Source of the DNA: Chrysoporthe austroafricana
Lineage: Eukaryota > Ascomycota > Sordariomycetes > Diaporthales > Cryphonectriaceae
Assembly: GCA_001051155.2 (NCBI GenBank)
Contig: JYIP02000005.1
Location: 248,001 to 312,000, forward strand
Direction of reading: 5' to 3'
Length of the DNA: 64,000 nt
The position numbers and the translations under genes were made by a program. Positions 21,728 to 33,246 of this stretch are shown piece by piece (positions within the stretch are counted from its first letter, which is position 1; each line of letters starts with the position of its first letter). The notes beneath the pieces were generated by a model that was not told the origin of the DNA, did no database searches, and saw only the letters and a list, made by a program, of their open reading frames with translations.

Positions 21728-23296
21728 TCACATCCCAATCGACTGTCGGATGCTATCTACAAGAATGTTTCTGTAATCACCGCCGGCCTCCCATAAAGCA
21801 AAACCTTTCAAGCCCTTGTCCACTATATATTTGCCCTTGACAGCCATCGACTGGCCATTATCGTACGAAACCCAGATCTGGCTTGTCGCGTTATAAACAG
21901 CGGGCTATTAAACAATCTCTTGTTAGCTCAAATTTGACTGTGGAGGTATGAAAACTGTAATAGAGAAGGAAATGCACATACCGTCTGACTGCAAGTATCA
22001 TAGCCGTACTCAATGCCTTGAGCCGGCTCGCCCGACTCGTCCAGGAAAGCTGCTTCTGTCACCATGCTCCAGAACGGGTAAGTGCTACCGTGGGGCTGGG
22101 CATTGCCGCATTCGTCAATGGGCGGGTCGTTGTCCCAGCTGGAGCCTTGAAAGCGGTCGCTTGAATTGAAGAACGGGTACATGTTGAGCTCGGCCGAGTT
22201 GTTGGCGGCGCCGGCCGCAGAGGTGCGGTTGACACGGAAGCCGTGGCCGTAGGCGGCAACGCCCAGAACGAGCTTATTCGCAGGCATGCCGGCGGCCAGC
22301 CAGGCGTTCAGCCCGACCTCAGCGGAGCCCTGGGTGTTGCGGGCATCGCAGGTCGAGGCAATTGGGGCGTTGGGCCCGGCGGTCGCGGCCCAAGGCCCAT
22401 AGATGTCGTAATTCATGACCATAACGTAGTCCAGCACGTCCGCAAACCCGCTCAGGTTTGTCGACGCAGCGCCTGTAGCGTTGTTCCAAGGCATGAGAGA
22501 GCCAGCGGCCGTCAGAGTGATGTTGGCCGCTCCAGGATGCTGACGGAGCTCCTGAAGGAACGAAAGGTAATTGGTGGTGTCGTTTGCGCTGATAGTATTA
22601 CAGCCGAGGCCCTGTCGGTTGGGGTATTCAAAACTGTGCTAATATATTAATCACTGGTATATCCGGCAGCCTTGTTTTGGCCATGAAGCGCAATATTATC
22701 AGCCCAAGGAAAACGTACTCAAAGTCGAGACCGTCCAGCTGGAACTGGTTCACTAGGTCCATGCACACCTTCGCGAAGGCTGTGCGGTTCGCCGCAGAGC
22801 CAAAGCTGGTAGAGAAATATCTGGATCCTGTCCAGCCACCGATCGAGACTAAAGCCTTAACGCCCTGCACGTCAAGCACTCAGTATCCCTGCATATTTCT
22901 CATTTTGTTCTTCGACAGATGAATCATGGGATACACACGCTTTGCTTGGCCGCAGAGACGAAAGCCGGGAGCTGATCCGGGGCTGACTTGCTCAGGTCGA
23001 GGCTACCATTCGATGTAGTCTCTCTAAACGGACGTATTAGCAAACGACGAGCTTTGCACTACACTTAGTTCTTTAGTAAGAATTGTATCTTACGCAAATG
23101 CATATTTCACTTCGGTGTATTTGTCCCAAGATAGAGCAGAGATAGGGAAGCCGTCGTCGATGTGGTAACCCGCAAAATAACTTGCGGCAGTAAAGCCGAT
23201 GGACGAAGCGTTGGTTGCGCGGTTTATATAAGCTGCATCGGCAGTCAAAAGTACTGCGCCCAAAAGAGACGCCTTGAAGAAATCGTTACAAATCAT
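21728..23296 (-). CDS. Secreted GH18 chitinase
   Basis: Five exons on the minus strand, 23094-23296, 22939-23023, 22719-22864, 21982-22633 and 21728-21904, give 420 residues. A signal peptide covers about residues 1-21. Conserved blocks in order are ASYFAGYHIDDGFPIS (strand 1), ALVSIGGWTGSRYFS, the catalytic DxxDxDxE as LDGLDFDFEYP (created by the exon 3/4 splice), MVMNYDIYGPW, and a C-terminal GFALWEAGGDY. The proton-donor Glu is present, so it should hydrolyse chitin with retention of configuration. There is no carbohydrate-binding module, so this is the catalytic domain only. The position after DFD that is commonly Trp is Phe here. Likely roles are wall remodelling, nutrition or attack on other fungi or insects. 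A TATA-like CTATATAG lies about 85 bases upstream of the ATG. Confidence 0.92.
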
Positions 23297-23379
23297 TGTG
23301 GCAGCACCGCAACAGAACGAAACATAGAAGTAAAATACGAAAACGGAACCCACCAACATCGTTGGGTCGAGGGCGAGCT

Positions 23380-23387
23380 CTATATAG
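23380..23387 (-). promoter_or_regulatory. Putative TATA box of the chitinase gene
   Basis: CTATATAG on the minus strand, about 85 bases upstream of the chitinase start codon. Confidence 0.45.
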
Positions 23388-25481
23388 CGACTCCGCTCCA
23401 GTCCAGGAGTCAAACTGTAAACCTTAAACAATAAATTCCGGCATATCGGGCTCTTTGACGGCTCTTGCTTTGAATGGTTTGTGTTTCTCCGCCACGATTT
23501 CATACAAAATTGGCCAAGCCAGAAGGTCGACAAACTCAGCCGCGGTCCCGAATTAAGCTCAAGCTAGCGTATCCGGCCAAGCCATCAATCGCCCACTATT
23601 AATACTTTTGTTCCAATGGCTTTCTCGTCAGTGCCCCTGAAAATAATGCGAGGAACCTTGCTGTCCTCGCCCCTGGCGCGAACAAATAGCGCCGTCGTAG
23701 CCCCTGATTCCCTAGCAAAGTTCACGTAACCACACAAGGGAAAAGCTTAAAGAACAAGCGCCTTGAACCTTTTGAATCCAAATACTGACGCACCGTCAGT
23801 ACCTTCAGGAGATTTGCTTGCATGGTTGATTCCAGCTTACAACGACTCCAGTCACTTTAAAGTTTCCTGCCCAAGCCGCGCGCTTCTGTTTCAGTGAACG
23901 AACACTACTCCTAGAATATCGGATTTAATACGCGATGATTTTATGATGGATGGTGACAGCCGAGATCTACTTCCTAGGAATCTAGTCCGATCGCTATCGC
24001 TACCAGAATACGAGAAAGAGCTGGATTCAGCATTGCATGGGCTCGAAGACCCAATGCCTGAACTAAATCTAGATGAAGCACGACTCAGCATCGCCAGCAC
24101 TATGATGTTGCATGAGGACACTGCTACGGAGATAATTACCCCCGGCAGATTGGTTTGCCCTACGAGGATTCTACACTGTATCTAGTTCAAATTAGTCATA
24201 CAGTCTCTACGCAAAGAGATGGGTGAGATATGCTTTTGACTAGGTCGTAGTAAGGACGAGTTAGGCGCATTAAATAGCCCATATTGCCTCTCTTCCAAGT
24301 CAAGTTGGTCCAAGGAAGTGGTAATCTACAGTGAAGCGGATTGGACTCAGCCATGAAAGCCGATTCAAAAAGCCTGAGCAACATTACTTCCGGTGCGACT
24401 GGTGATCGGGACTCCGCACGCTTCAAAAAAGGCAGGACGACAAGGAGCCGCTAATATACGCACATAAGCCTTCCGCGACCCTGCCTTGCAGCTTTTCTGC
24501 GTCGCCATAATTATTCAAAGGCATCTTTCGACGCTTTTCCAATGCTGCAGTGACATCGTTCTTTGGGAAAGATATACATCACCTGATCCCAGTGGCCGCG
24601 ACTGCGAAAACATAGTTCTCCAATTTAAAACGAATACGGAAATCCAAAAAGTATTCAGCTCATCTTCTTTTCTCCCCCAAGCTTCTCTTGGGTGATGCAA
24701 CGGACCATAAGTCAGAGCTTGATCAAAAGAATCTCGATATGAAGGTCAACTCAAGAATGAAGGCAGTCGAATCCGGTCATTAATTGCAAAGAATGAAGAA
24801 TCATTTACAGAGAGGGATTGCAAGAGGATTTAAGTAGGGCAGTCGATAGGTCTGCTGCAAAACGGACTACACACCCTCCTCGCCCTTCTTGATTTGTTAA
24901 AGGACCATCCAGGGTCCTGTCTCTAACTAAACTAATCACCGATCCAGATGCTTCTTCCGTTTACCCCGAAGACAGAGAGAGTATTACGTACATTAGATCA
25001 AGATTAAAGGAAAAGATAGCGGAGATTCATGGTGATTTACAACGCTGTGAAGGCCTTCACCAAGGCATTTATCTCGCTATACAAATGATAACTTCATATA
25101 TCATCAATACGACTGAGGCACTTCTGACGCAAAATATTAGGAGAGATACTACTACACGAGGCAGAGTGCAAGGGCGAACTGTAGACTTGCGCATGTGTCA
25201 AGCAGGGAAGCAGCACAATGAAGCTTATTTCCAGGCTAGGGATGTTTTTCTTCCCGCACCCTGGTCAACGTGAAAACCTACATACATATTTCAACCTAGG
25301 ATAGGTGAACACTCGCACAAATTTGGTGGCAAATATTATAAATATGAGCAGCTTAATTTTCAAAGGTAGCTGAAGTTTTGCCCCGATAGGCAGGGAGATG
25401 ATCCAAAAATCGAAAGCGATCAGCATAGTAAATGCTACCCACACAAAATCGAACATCTTAATGCAATGCCCAGCTTCCGCA
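23388..25481. other. 2.1 kb with coding-like fragments but no assigned gene
   Basis: Two plus-strand stretches look protein-like. One at 23943-24185 has an acidic, Leu-rich product containing RSLSLPEYEKELDSALHG. The other is about 24910-25273, containing ESITYIRSRLKEKIAEIHGD followed by EGLHQGIYLAIQMITSYI. They are about 700 bases apart, and the DNA between them has no frame or splice sites that join them convincingly. They may be exons of an unrecognised gene or remains of one. No family is recognised. Confidence 0.3.
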
Positions 25482-26210
25482 TTATCTAATCTGTTCTAAT
25501 TCAACGGAGCGGAGGACGGGCCGGAAGCGGCTTGCTGCTAACGGGCCGGCCGGAGCGGAGTGTTCTAAACTCTGTTCTCTGCAAATAATTCCTGACGAGG
25601 GATTGGCCAGTTTTAAAATGCGAGGGAGGGATTGGTCGAATCCCACGTGCGAAAGTACCTACAGGGCCCCCCCCCTTTTAATGAAATCCCACGTGGTGGT
25701 TTAAGAGGGCAGTTGAGAAGGAGGGCGTGCCATCGCGATTGCCTATTTAGGAAATCTTGGTATGGTGGGTGGTGGGCAATAGGCAGGCGCCGCAGACAGG
25801 CGCCGCAGGCAGGCAAGCGCCGCAGGCAAAGGGGGTTCCAGGGGGTCCCCCCCTGGGATGTTGCCAGAGCTCCTGAAAATTGAAAATTCTACTGTATTTA
25901 CATACAAATAAGCTAGGCCAAGCTGTCAACCTTACAACCAACACTGTCGCCATTGCTATCAATAGCAGCGCCGCTATCAACAATACCGCCGCTATCGACA
26001 GCAACGCCGCCCGAAAGCAACGGAATTAGCATCGATTTCAGGCAGGTAAGCTTCAATATCCCCCCCCCCTCCATTGCTCGTTACGGGGATAGGTAATTAC
26101 AGCGCAGTTACGAGTGCATAAGAATATTCCGCTTCCGGTCCCGTCCTCCGCTCCGTTGATTCTTAACCGCTTCGCATCCGTTGATTCTTTAACAGATTGG
26201 CTTTACTGGG
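25482..26210. mobile_element. Small terminal-inverted-repeat element (MITE-like)
   Basis: Bases 25502-25530 and 26129-26158 are inverted copies that match along their length except for one extra base (CAACGGAGCGGAGGACGGG then CCGGAAGCGG). Outside them both sides carry related sequence: TAATCTGTTCTAATT on the left, and on the right, in reverse complement, CCAATCTGTTAAAGAAT with CAACGGATGCGAAGCGG. The right end therefore seems to hold one and a half copies of the repeat. The 0.6-kb interior has no transposase and is made of short repeats (CGCCGCAGGCAGG-type units at 25790-25830, AATCCCACGTG twice, GCCGCTATC-type triplets at 25950-26010). The size, the inverted ends and the lack of a gene fit a non-autonomous DNA transposon. 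I could not fix a target duplication. Confidence 0.6.
25785..25830. repeat. Short tandem GC-rich repeats
   Basis: Three or four imperfect copies of a unit like CAGGCGCCGCAGG within the inverted-repeat element, followed by an interrupted G/C palindrome (GGGGGTTCCAGGGGGTCCCC). Confidence 0.75.
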
Positions 26211-26218
26211 GATTAAAA

Positions 26219-26304
26219 AGTAAACGAAAAAATTTGTCCTACTCCCCGGAGCTTGCGGAGGGCCGAGTAGGGCAAATTTAGCGGAGCGTTTTCGTTGATT
26301 TTAA
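26219..26304. repeat. Fold-back palindrome
   Basis: AACGAAAA at the left pairs with TTTTCGTT at the right, and AAATTTGTCCTACTC pairs with GAGTAGGGCAAATTT inside it with one mismatch. The central loop is GC-rich. An unpaired AGCGGAGCG on the right arm is related to the GGAGCGGAG core of the nearby inverted repeat. It could be a second, minimal inverted-repeat element or the stem of a transcript. Confidence 0.6.
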
Positions 26305-27445
26305 TAACTGACTGGAGTGGAGTGCACTCAATGCAAATGTAATGCTATGAGAGTTGGTCAATGGTGCAGAAGTTCTGGAAAAATGAGTTTGAAAGATGGC
26401 GTGTATTCCAGTGCCGGCGGTGGGTTGATGCGACTTTGGAAGTACCAATTGTCGATCTGCCGCTATTCTGAGCTCGACTTTGTACTTTTTTTTAAAGGGG
26501 GGGGGAATAAACCTAACTTTTCTCCACGAACCTTCCAACTGTAAAGAGAATCAGAAAAAATAGGTTCAGTCCAATAATTAACATCTGAGCAGGGATATGT
26601 GCCAGCTACCTATATTGCTCATGGTGGTATGTTGTACGGAGATAACCACAAATGCTCGGATCTCCGAGGGTCGGCGATTCGAGAAGAATTATGTTCATAA
26701 CTGTTGCGTTGTCCACACCTCCGCATTCGCCGGTTAAGTTGTAGCACCTATGAAATTATGGTCTCATTGCTGCAGCCGTTGGCTCCATCTATGGATCTCG
26801 AATCACGCTCAAGTCGGGTCTGGTGCTTTCCACTCCAGATACCTCACAGGCACAGCCACATCTTCAGCGCGACAGGGTATCAATTTGAAATCGCTGGCCT
26901 GATATACTGGTGATCCAGAGTATCTAACGTCGCCTTCAAGATCCTATCACTGCAAGCTACATAGCCTCCAACGCTAAGCCTTAACGTCCGAGGTCCACAT
27001 TGGGTTCCTGTGGTATGCATAAAGCTTGATTTTGCTGTCCAGTTCGAAATGTGGATGGCCGCCGGCCGGAGACTGCTCACTTCGACGTCAAGTCATGGGA
27101 AAACACGGCACATTTCAGCCGTGTTCAGCTCGCTCATTGAGGCGGTGTCGAATTTCGCCTGTGCACCCGGGACGCTGAGTGCCGTGAGGAACCAGAATAC
27201 CAGCAGCTTGACGTGTAGTGGCTGTCAACTTCTCAAAGTGTGCACTTGACACCCAGTCCTAAAGCTCCACAAGGCAGAAAACCCTGCCTGGTTTCCGCAA
27301 GGGAAGCAGGGGTACAATATATTAAAGATGCGTGATCCCATCTTAAGCCCAAGCGGACAAGATCACCAACAACTAAGACTACTCCTGTGTTCATCACAAG
27401 CACAAACCTGCGCCTATCGGCCATCATCACAAGCCAACAGTCATC
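26305..27445. other. 1.1 kb without a recognised gene
   Basis: Short frames only. A T/G homopolymer stretch (ten T-rich, then nine or ten G) lies at 26486-26506. It includes the promoter of the GPI-anchored protein starting at 27446. Confidence 0.45.
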
Positions 27446-28131
27446 ATGCACGCCAGTTTCATTACCATCGTTGCAGCCTTTCTTGCTCCTAGGGCTCTTG
27501 CGGTCGTCGTTAGCCGCGACCTTATTACGAACTCTGGGCTTCAAGTCAAACGTCTCACATGCTCATCAGATGAGAAGTACTGTGGTGATATCTGCATTTC
27601 GAGCTCGGATGAGTGCTGTGATCACTACTACTATTGTAGTAGTGGCTACACGTGCGGACACGGCGGCAACTGCTGCCAAGATAATACATGCAGCGTGACG
27701 GGGACATATGTATACTGTGAGTCAAGTAGGGAGAGCGAGTTGCCTCTGGACCTTTGCGTTAGTCAACGAAAAACTTACTAACACACGACTCAGCCGACAA
27801 CGCGGGTCACTCGACTACTACGACGACTTCAACAGCTAGTGTAACCGATGCGACCACGTCCAGCACAGGTTCGTCGACTGTATCCGTGACTAGTGTGCTG
27901 TCGACTTCGGCTTCCCTGACCAGCAACGCAGCAACAAGCGAAAGTCCAACGAGTACAGCAGATGCTAGCTCCAGCTCTTCTGAAACTACAGCCACAAGCT
28001 CCAGCTCCAGCTCGAGCTCGTCTACTGCATCATCCGCAGCCTCCACGGTAACGGCAACTGGCGCCGCCTCGCAGCTGAGAAACTCGGTGCGGGATATTGC
28101 TCTTGCTATGCTCGTTGTGGCCGCTGTTTGA
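27446..28131 (+). CDS. GPI-anchored cysteine-rich cell-wall protein
   Basis: Exon 1 is 27446-27716 and exon 2 is 27794-28131, giving 202 residues, with a GTGAGT..CTCAG intron. Residues 1-19 form a signal peptide. A Lys-Arg pair (LQVKR) before the Cys domain could be a Kex2-type processing site. The domain at about residues 39-85 has ten cysteines, with two CC pairs (DECCDH, GNCCQD). It is followed by a Ser/Thr-rich linker of about 85 residues, probably O-glycosylated, and a C-terminal hydrophobic tail (DIALAMLVVAAV) after a small-residue stretch, as expected for GPI attachment. The place of action is the cell surface. The Cys pattern is seen in many ascomycete surface proteins of unknown role. 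I see no close match to CFEM or hydrophobin spacing. Confidence 0.75.
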
Positions 28132-29192
28132 TCCAGTTTATGGACATCTTACTAGGCCGGTAAACCTAGTTTGGGTTTTGTTTTTTGTGCTTGTCAAGGG
28201 CCAATATTTTCGTGATTGACACCAATGAGATTGACTCTTTGAGAGAACCGGGGAAAGGGGAGTGGACAACGGCTTAGCATGGACGTACACTCATTATAAA
28301 CTTACGACAAGTATCCGAATTTTATCGCACAAGAATGTTTTGGCTCCGTGTGGAGATTGTTTGTTTCGTAATTCGCAGCAAGCGCTTTGTCGCAATTTGT
28401 TCCCGACGACGCGTCTCCCGGGCAGGAAGGGAGGGGAGTCATTCTTGGACGATGAGACAAGGTTCCCAGGTCCATACACCTCGGATTTCTGGCTCAATTT
28501 CTGCGTCGACATGCTTAGCGTCGTCTCGGGAAGATAGACGCAACATCTGAATCTGGCAGCTCGACCTGGTTCTCACTGCTCCCTGCTCCTGTAAGACCGC
28601 ATCGAAAACAAATGCTAACTACCGACACCTTTCGGCTGGAAGGTCAATCAAAGTGTTCCATCCCGGATTCGATGCATAGAAGAGTCGGGTTCTCTAGGCT
28701 GTGGAGCGCGCAGTACGGGATCTTGTAGCATAATTAGGTGAAAAGCAAGGCAGGGAGAATCCCTGATGCAATCTATCTGCCTGGGATGTTAGGACTAGCA
28801 GATGGCTGTAACGGGCAAACCCAGATCCATCAGCCAGAGAGTAATGCGCTAAATTTGGCTGTCTTGTCTGTTAATTAATCCAAGATCCTAGCATAGCACG
28901 TTGTACGTAGTAGATGAAAGGGGGCCGTATGGGGATCACTCGTCGCATTGACTCGGTGGATCTTGCTCTTCAAGTTGGTATACTCTTCCTCAGCTGCTTG
29001 GTTTGCTTAAAAGGCGCATCTCAAGACCGAGAGGAACCCAAAATTTCCACAAACTTTTTCTTTCTATAACTATGCGTTGCAGGAGTCGACGTTGCTTCTT
29101 ACCGTTGATCAATCAACACCGTTCTGCCGGCGTGATCATCAAATTTGTCTCTCCCTTGGGCTATATCTTTTAGTCTGATGAGATAAAACAAA

Positions 29193-29414
29193 ATGCCCGT
29201 CCACTTCGAAACATCCACACGCTTCCACCCCGAGACCAGCGCACATACGCACCCCTCTAACTCTCGGCGGAGGTCTGAGTCTATTCGCAACCGCACTCCT
29301 ACTCCAGCCCCTACAGATCGGCGGTCGTCTTCATCATCATCCATATCATCAACTTCACCAACCACTTCCCCTTCCTCGTACAGCAGCCTGAAGATGAGCC
29401 CCGTGCGGAGCTGA
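29193..29414 (+). CDS. Possible small Ser/Thr-rich protein
   Basis: A 73-residue frame with a strong fungal start context (AAAACAAAATGCC). It begins MPVHFETSTRFHPETSAHTH and is then Ser, Thr, Pro and Arg rich, with a run of Ser. No domain is recognised. It could be a short real protein or the first exon of a longer one; low-complexity composition makes a chance frame possible. Support is mainly the start context and the length. Confidence 0.3.
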   Translation: MPVHFETSTRFHPETSAHTHPSNSRRRSESIRNRTPTPAPTDRRSSSSSSISSTSPTTSPSSYSSLKMSPVRS

Positions 29415-29883
29415 GATTGTCCAATTCGGAGGTGTGGTCGTCCCATCTTGGATCATACACGGCTGTTTCAATCGCTGCGTGGACCGTGGAGCAGGTCAAA
29501 CATTTCGAGATTGAGCTCTCTCTCATAGGATTAAGCAAGGGATGGCCGGTGGCGAGCGAGGGTGATTTGATATATCTTCTATATGTGCTCAGGCTCTCGG
29601 AACAAAGCTATGTATTATCTCGTTTGCAGCTCTGATCTGTCCAGTCCCTACGAGACCAATGGCTACAAACTTGTCAAATGAAGGCTCCAGAGGCGTTCCC
29701 TTTTGAGGACAGATATGGACCCTTGTACAACTGCTCCTATAAACTGTAACTGTGTACGGGGTTACGAATAGTTGCTGAATGACAGTGGTCTCAATCTTCC
29801 AGCAGCACGGAATCACCACCACAGAAACTTTGCGCAGAATGGAAGTCCTTAGCTCTATGCTGGCACGCGTTCTAATGCATTCT

Positions 29884-29927
29884 AAAAAAAAAAAGTAAAA
29901 AAATAAAAAAAAAAATGGGGGGGGGAT
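29884..29927. repeat. A-rich then G-run simple repeat
   Basis: Runs of 11, 7 and 11 A separated by GT and T, followed by ATGGGGGGGGG. Such tracts can mark retroposed or error-prone DNA, but no element is attached here. Confidence 0.8.
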
Positions 29928-30218
29928 ACTATACAGGATGGATTCCATCCTTCAAGGTTCGTCGGTAGTGCGCAGAGCCATGAGCATTGAGTCATATCGG
30001 GCTTCGTTGCGCCGACAGCAATCTACGCTAGGTTAGCTTTCTGCAGGGCTTATTATCGTAAGATTTTAGACCTGCACCAACACATTTAGAGTCATACTTC
30101 TCCATACGTTTCCAAGTCATTTCATCGTCGGCTTGGACTGTCCATAATTACGGCCTCGCCACGTCATATTTCACTATTATCCGCAGGCTTGTACTTCATA
30201 TCCCCTACTTGGTTCAAG

Positions 30219-30860
30219 ATGACGGCCAATGTCCAAGATGTTTGGCGCTCAGGACGCCTCTTCTACCGCTCCATCTGCGAAGAAGATTACGAATGGTGGT
30301 TCAAGAATATCGACAGCGATCCCAACAACGTCTGGCTTAGTACCCCATTGATTCTTGCTCCACCGAGAAAGCAAAAAGTGGAAGACTTCATGAAGCTCTG
30401 GACAGGACCAGAGAACTTATTGAACTGCATTGTGTGCCTGCGCCAATCCGACAACAACACCGACGACGGCAAGGCTGACACGTCAGAAACGCGCATTGGT
30501 TTCGTGCATCTCGCCTACGGCGGGTTCGGAGGATCGTCCCATAGCCGTGCATGCAATTTCGGAATCGTCCTTGCATCACCATACCAGGATAAGGGATACG
30601 GAACAGAAGCCACCAATTGGGTCGTGGATTGGGCGTTTCGGCATGGAAACATCCACAGCATCAACCTAGGCAGCATTGAGTACAATAAACGTGCCCACAG
30701 ATGCTACGAGAAGTGTGGATTCAAAGTCGGAGGGCGGAGGAGGCAGTGTTTCTGGTACAATCGCAAATATTGGGACTTGATATTCTACGACATACTAGAG
30801 GAGGAATGGAGGGAAATGAGAAAAGATCTAGTGGAAGCGAAACCAGAGACCGGTAGATGA
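30219..30860 (+). CDS. GNAT-family N-acetyltransferase (RimJ/RimL-like)
   Basis: A single-exon gene of 213 residues. I chose ATG 30219 because the frame has no earlier ATG. The product shows the GNAT layout: an N-terminal FYRSICEEDYEWWFKNID block, strand 4 as CNFGIVLASPYQDKGYGTEA with the acetyl-CoA loop (Q-D-K-G-Y-G), then a helix AFRHGNIHSINLGSIEYN and KRAHRCYEKCGFKVGG, the family's signature C-terminal strand. The reaction is acetyl transfer from acetyl-CoA to an amine. Fungal relatives of the RimJ/RimL group act on small molecules or protein N-termini, and the substrate cannot be read here. It is cytosolic, with no transmembrane segment. The neighbours do not suggest a pathway. Confidence 0.88.
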   Translation: MTANVQDVWRSGRLFYRSICEEDYEWWFKNIDSDPNNVWLSTPLILAPPRKQKVEDFMKLWTGPENLLNCIVCLRQSDNNTDDGKADTSETRIGFVHLAYGGFGGSSHSRACNFGIVLASPYQDKGYGTEATNWVVDWAFRHGNIHSINLGSIEYNKRAHRCYEKCGFKVGGRRRQCFWYNRKYWDLIFYDILEEEWREMRKDLVEAKPETGR

Positions 30861-31138
30861 TCGTTGAATATTGGACGACTAGATCTAGATACCGATTGCA
30901 TATAGGACGGACTATTTCTTAGTGTGACTAAACTTAAGCGCAAGTGTTAGAGCAAGTGTGACGTGGACACATTAAGTCGACTGATCAACCATGCGGACAT
31001 TAGAAGGCTCCCGAGTGCATTGGTCCAGAAGCGTAGCATGTAATCCCCGGCTGGTAGATGTACTCCTTAGGCTGTGAACAGACCGGAGAAGTCCTCTGAA
31101 GCGACACGATATGAATATTGTTAGGCGAACGGTAGCCT

Positions 31139-33246
31139 TCATAGTGACTCCTTGCCCTCGATCTCTTCGGCGTTGGGTTTCGAAGCATTGTCCAGACGTA
31201 GGTCTCCGGAGCTGCGCTCCATTTCCTCGAGCAAAATGACCTTGTCACCGAACGCCGCCGCGATTTCCTCCAAGGTCTTCTGCTTGGTCTCACTGCTGGC
31301 TGTTAGGTTCAGCTGGTTTGGAGGAGATAAGACAGTACTTACGGAAAGTAGAAGTAAGCAATACAAAGAAAGAAGAGAGTACAGCCTACAAACACGTAAT
31401 AATAATTCTCTTGGATGTTTGCAAATGCACTTGGCCCCGCCTCCGTGACTGGGTCGCGTCAGCATTCCTGTCGCAATATTTGTCCATGCTCGGGTGAGTA
31501 TGGGCTTACTTCCAACATTTACAATGAAGTGGGATGCTGCTGCTAGACCCATAACTTTGCTTCGAAGGGCAATAGGCAAGACCTCCGCTCCGTATAGCCA
31601 TGTAGTACTGTTGAGCATCCCATCTGTGGTAGTTGTCAGCAGGTGCTCATAACAGATCTACACTCTGAGCCCGAACATCGCACTCACAGTACGCAACAAC
31701 GAAGAGATAGATACCCAAGACAGCGAAGCCTTTTCCTACTTTGTTATCGGTGCTCTGGAATTCGCGCTGCATAATGGCAGCATAGATTTCAACCAGTATG
31801 ATAGCGCTCAGTCCTGTCAAAATCATCCTGCTGCGCGTCAGACGAACGAGCAACTACTGTAATGCATTCAAAATTACTCACTTCCGGCGACCCCATTGAT
31901 CCGTCAGAAAGAAGGTGGTGAGCAAGTTCATACTGAAGGCAATGGTGCCATATACGCCGGAGAGTGCGAGAATCGTTGTGGAGCCAATGCCTAGGGCTTT
32001 GTACAGAATGGCTGCAGACAATAGTCAGCATGAAACAAGCCTTCATCCCTGCCTCGGACATCCCGTACTCTGATAATACTACATGCTCGTCAGTATGAGT
32101 CCAAATGTGGAACAAGGTTGTCAACTTCCAAGAGGAAAGTACCACGTACCTGGATGACATTGACACCCGTCAGGGATGTCATAGTCTGGACAGCAATCGA
32201 TCTAACGCGCCGTCAGCATCCCTTGGCTGAGACACATGGAGCAGTCCCGACTTCTTACACAAGCACGCGTCGTCTGAACAGGCGCCATACATCTCGGTAT
32301 GATCTGATCTCCCGTTCCATCTCAAACTCGATCTGTGTCTTCATGAGGAGGAACTCATCGTGGATCTCGTGGGATTGCAGATCACGGCGAATCTTGACAA
32401 ACTCTCTGCGCGCATCATCGACCTTTCCGTTACGGATGAGCTGGCGAGGTGAGTTGGGCATGAAGGTGGCCAGTCCAATGAAAAGGACCATACCCCATGG
32501 GATCTGAATCCCAAGGGGAAGACGCCACTGCACCGGCCCGTATGGCGCATAACCGCAAGCCATTCCAACCCAGTTGGAGGCCATGGTCCCGAATGAAATG
32601 CCACATCCGGAGATTCCCCCAATAAGACCCCGGTGCGAGGGAGCAGAAATCTCGCTAAGGTAGATGGGAACGGTAGCAACAAGACCTCTAGACTATCTGT
32701 CAGTCGCATCTGGGGACGCCAAGATTGATGACGATTGCTCACCCGACCGCCAGGCCAGCAAGAGCCCGCCCTGCTAAAAACATGCCAATATTGACGGAGG
32801 CAGTCTGGATGACCGTGCCTATCGTCACCACAACACACATAACTTGCATGAATCGCAGCCGCCCTAACTTGTCAGCAATAGCCGTCTGCGCGAGCGCACC
32901 AACTGCCTCTCCGGCGATGTAGACGGAGACCACCTGCGATTATGAGATCAGCCATAAGAGCTCGACTCTCGAGGGGATTTCCTCACATACAGCACCGGTC
33001 AAGGCCTCCGAAGGGTTGTTCATGTATTCTATCCAGCTTTCATGGGCGATTGCTGTGAGGCGTGTCAGTTGACCACGTCCACTCAAAAGACTATCCACGC
33101 GTCTGACTTGTTGTTGCTATGCCGGTGTCAAAACCCTGTCTTAATCAGCAGTGTTCACCCCCCGACCTAGATCGAGGAGCACGTACGAAAAGAAAGGTTC
33201 CGAGCGCCGCGAACAGCGCAATGCAGAATGTGTATAGTGTCCCCAT
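31139..33246 (-). CDS. MFS sugar transporter (hexose/lactose permease-like)
   Basis: A multi-exon gene starting at 33246 (exon 1 33187-33246, MGTLYTFCIALFAALG) and ending at 31139. I could follow all joins in frame. Sugar-porter landmarks appear in order: GFDTGIATT after helix 1, ADKLGRLRF loop after helix 2, GRALAGLAVG, the VPIYLSEISAPSHRG segment, MPNSPRQLI (PESPR motif after helix 6), SLTGVNVIQYYQTI (helix 7 sugar-binding QQxxG-YY region in a diverged form), and ETKQKTLEEIAAAFG after helix 12. Some motif residues differ from classical hexose carriers (NSPR for ESPR), so the substrate is uncertain. The location is the plasma membrane, 12 helices. The C-terminal tail is acidic. It looks functional. 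Confidence 0.88.

Larger units (their letters stand above)
28132..30218. other. 2.1 kb, at most one small gene
   Basis: Apart from a possible 73-codon gene at 29193, nothing is recognised. A-rich and G-rich homopolymers occur at 29884-29927. Frames on both strands around 28260-28550 overlap each other and look random. Confidence 0.4.
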
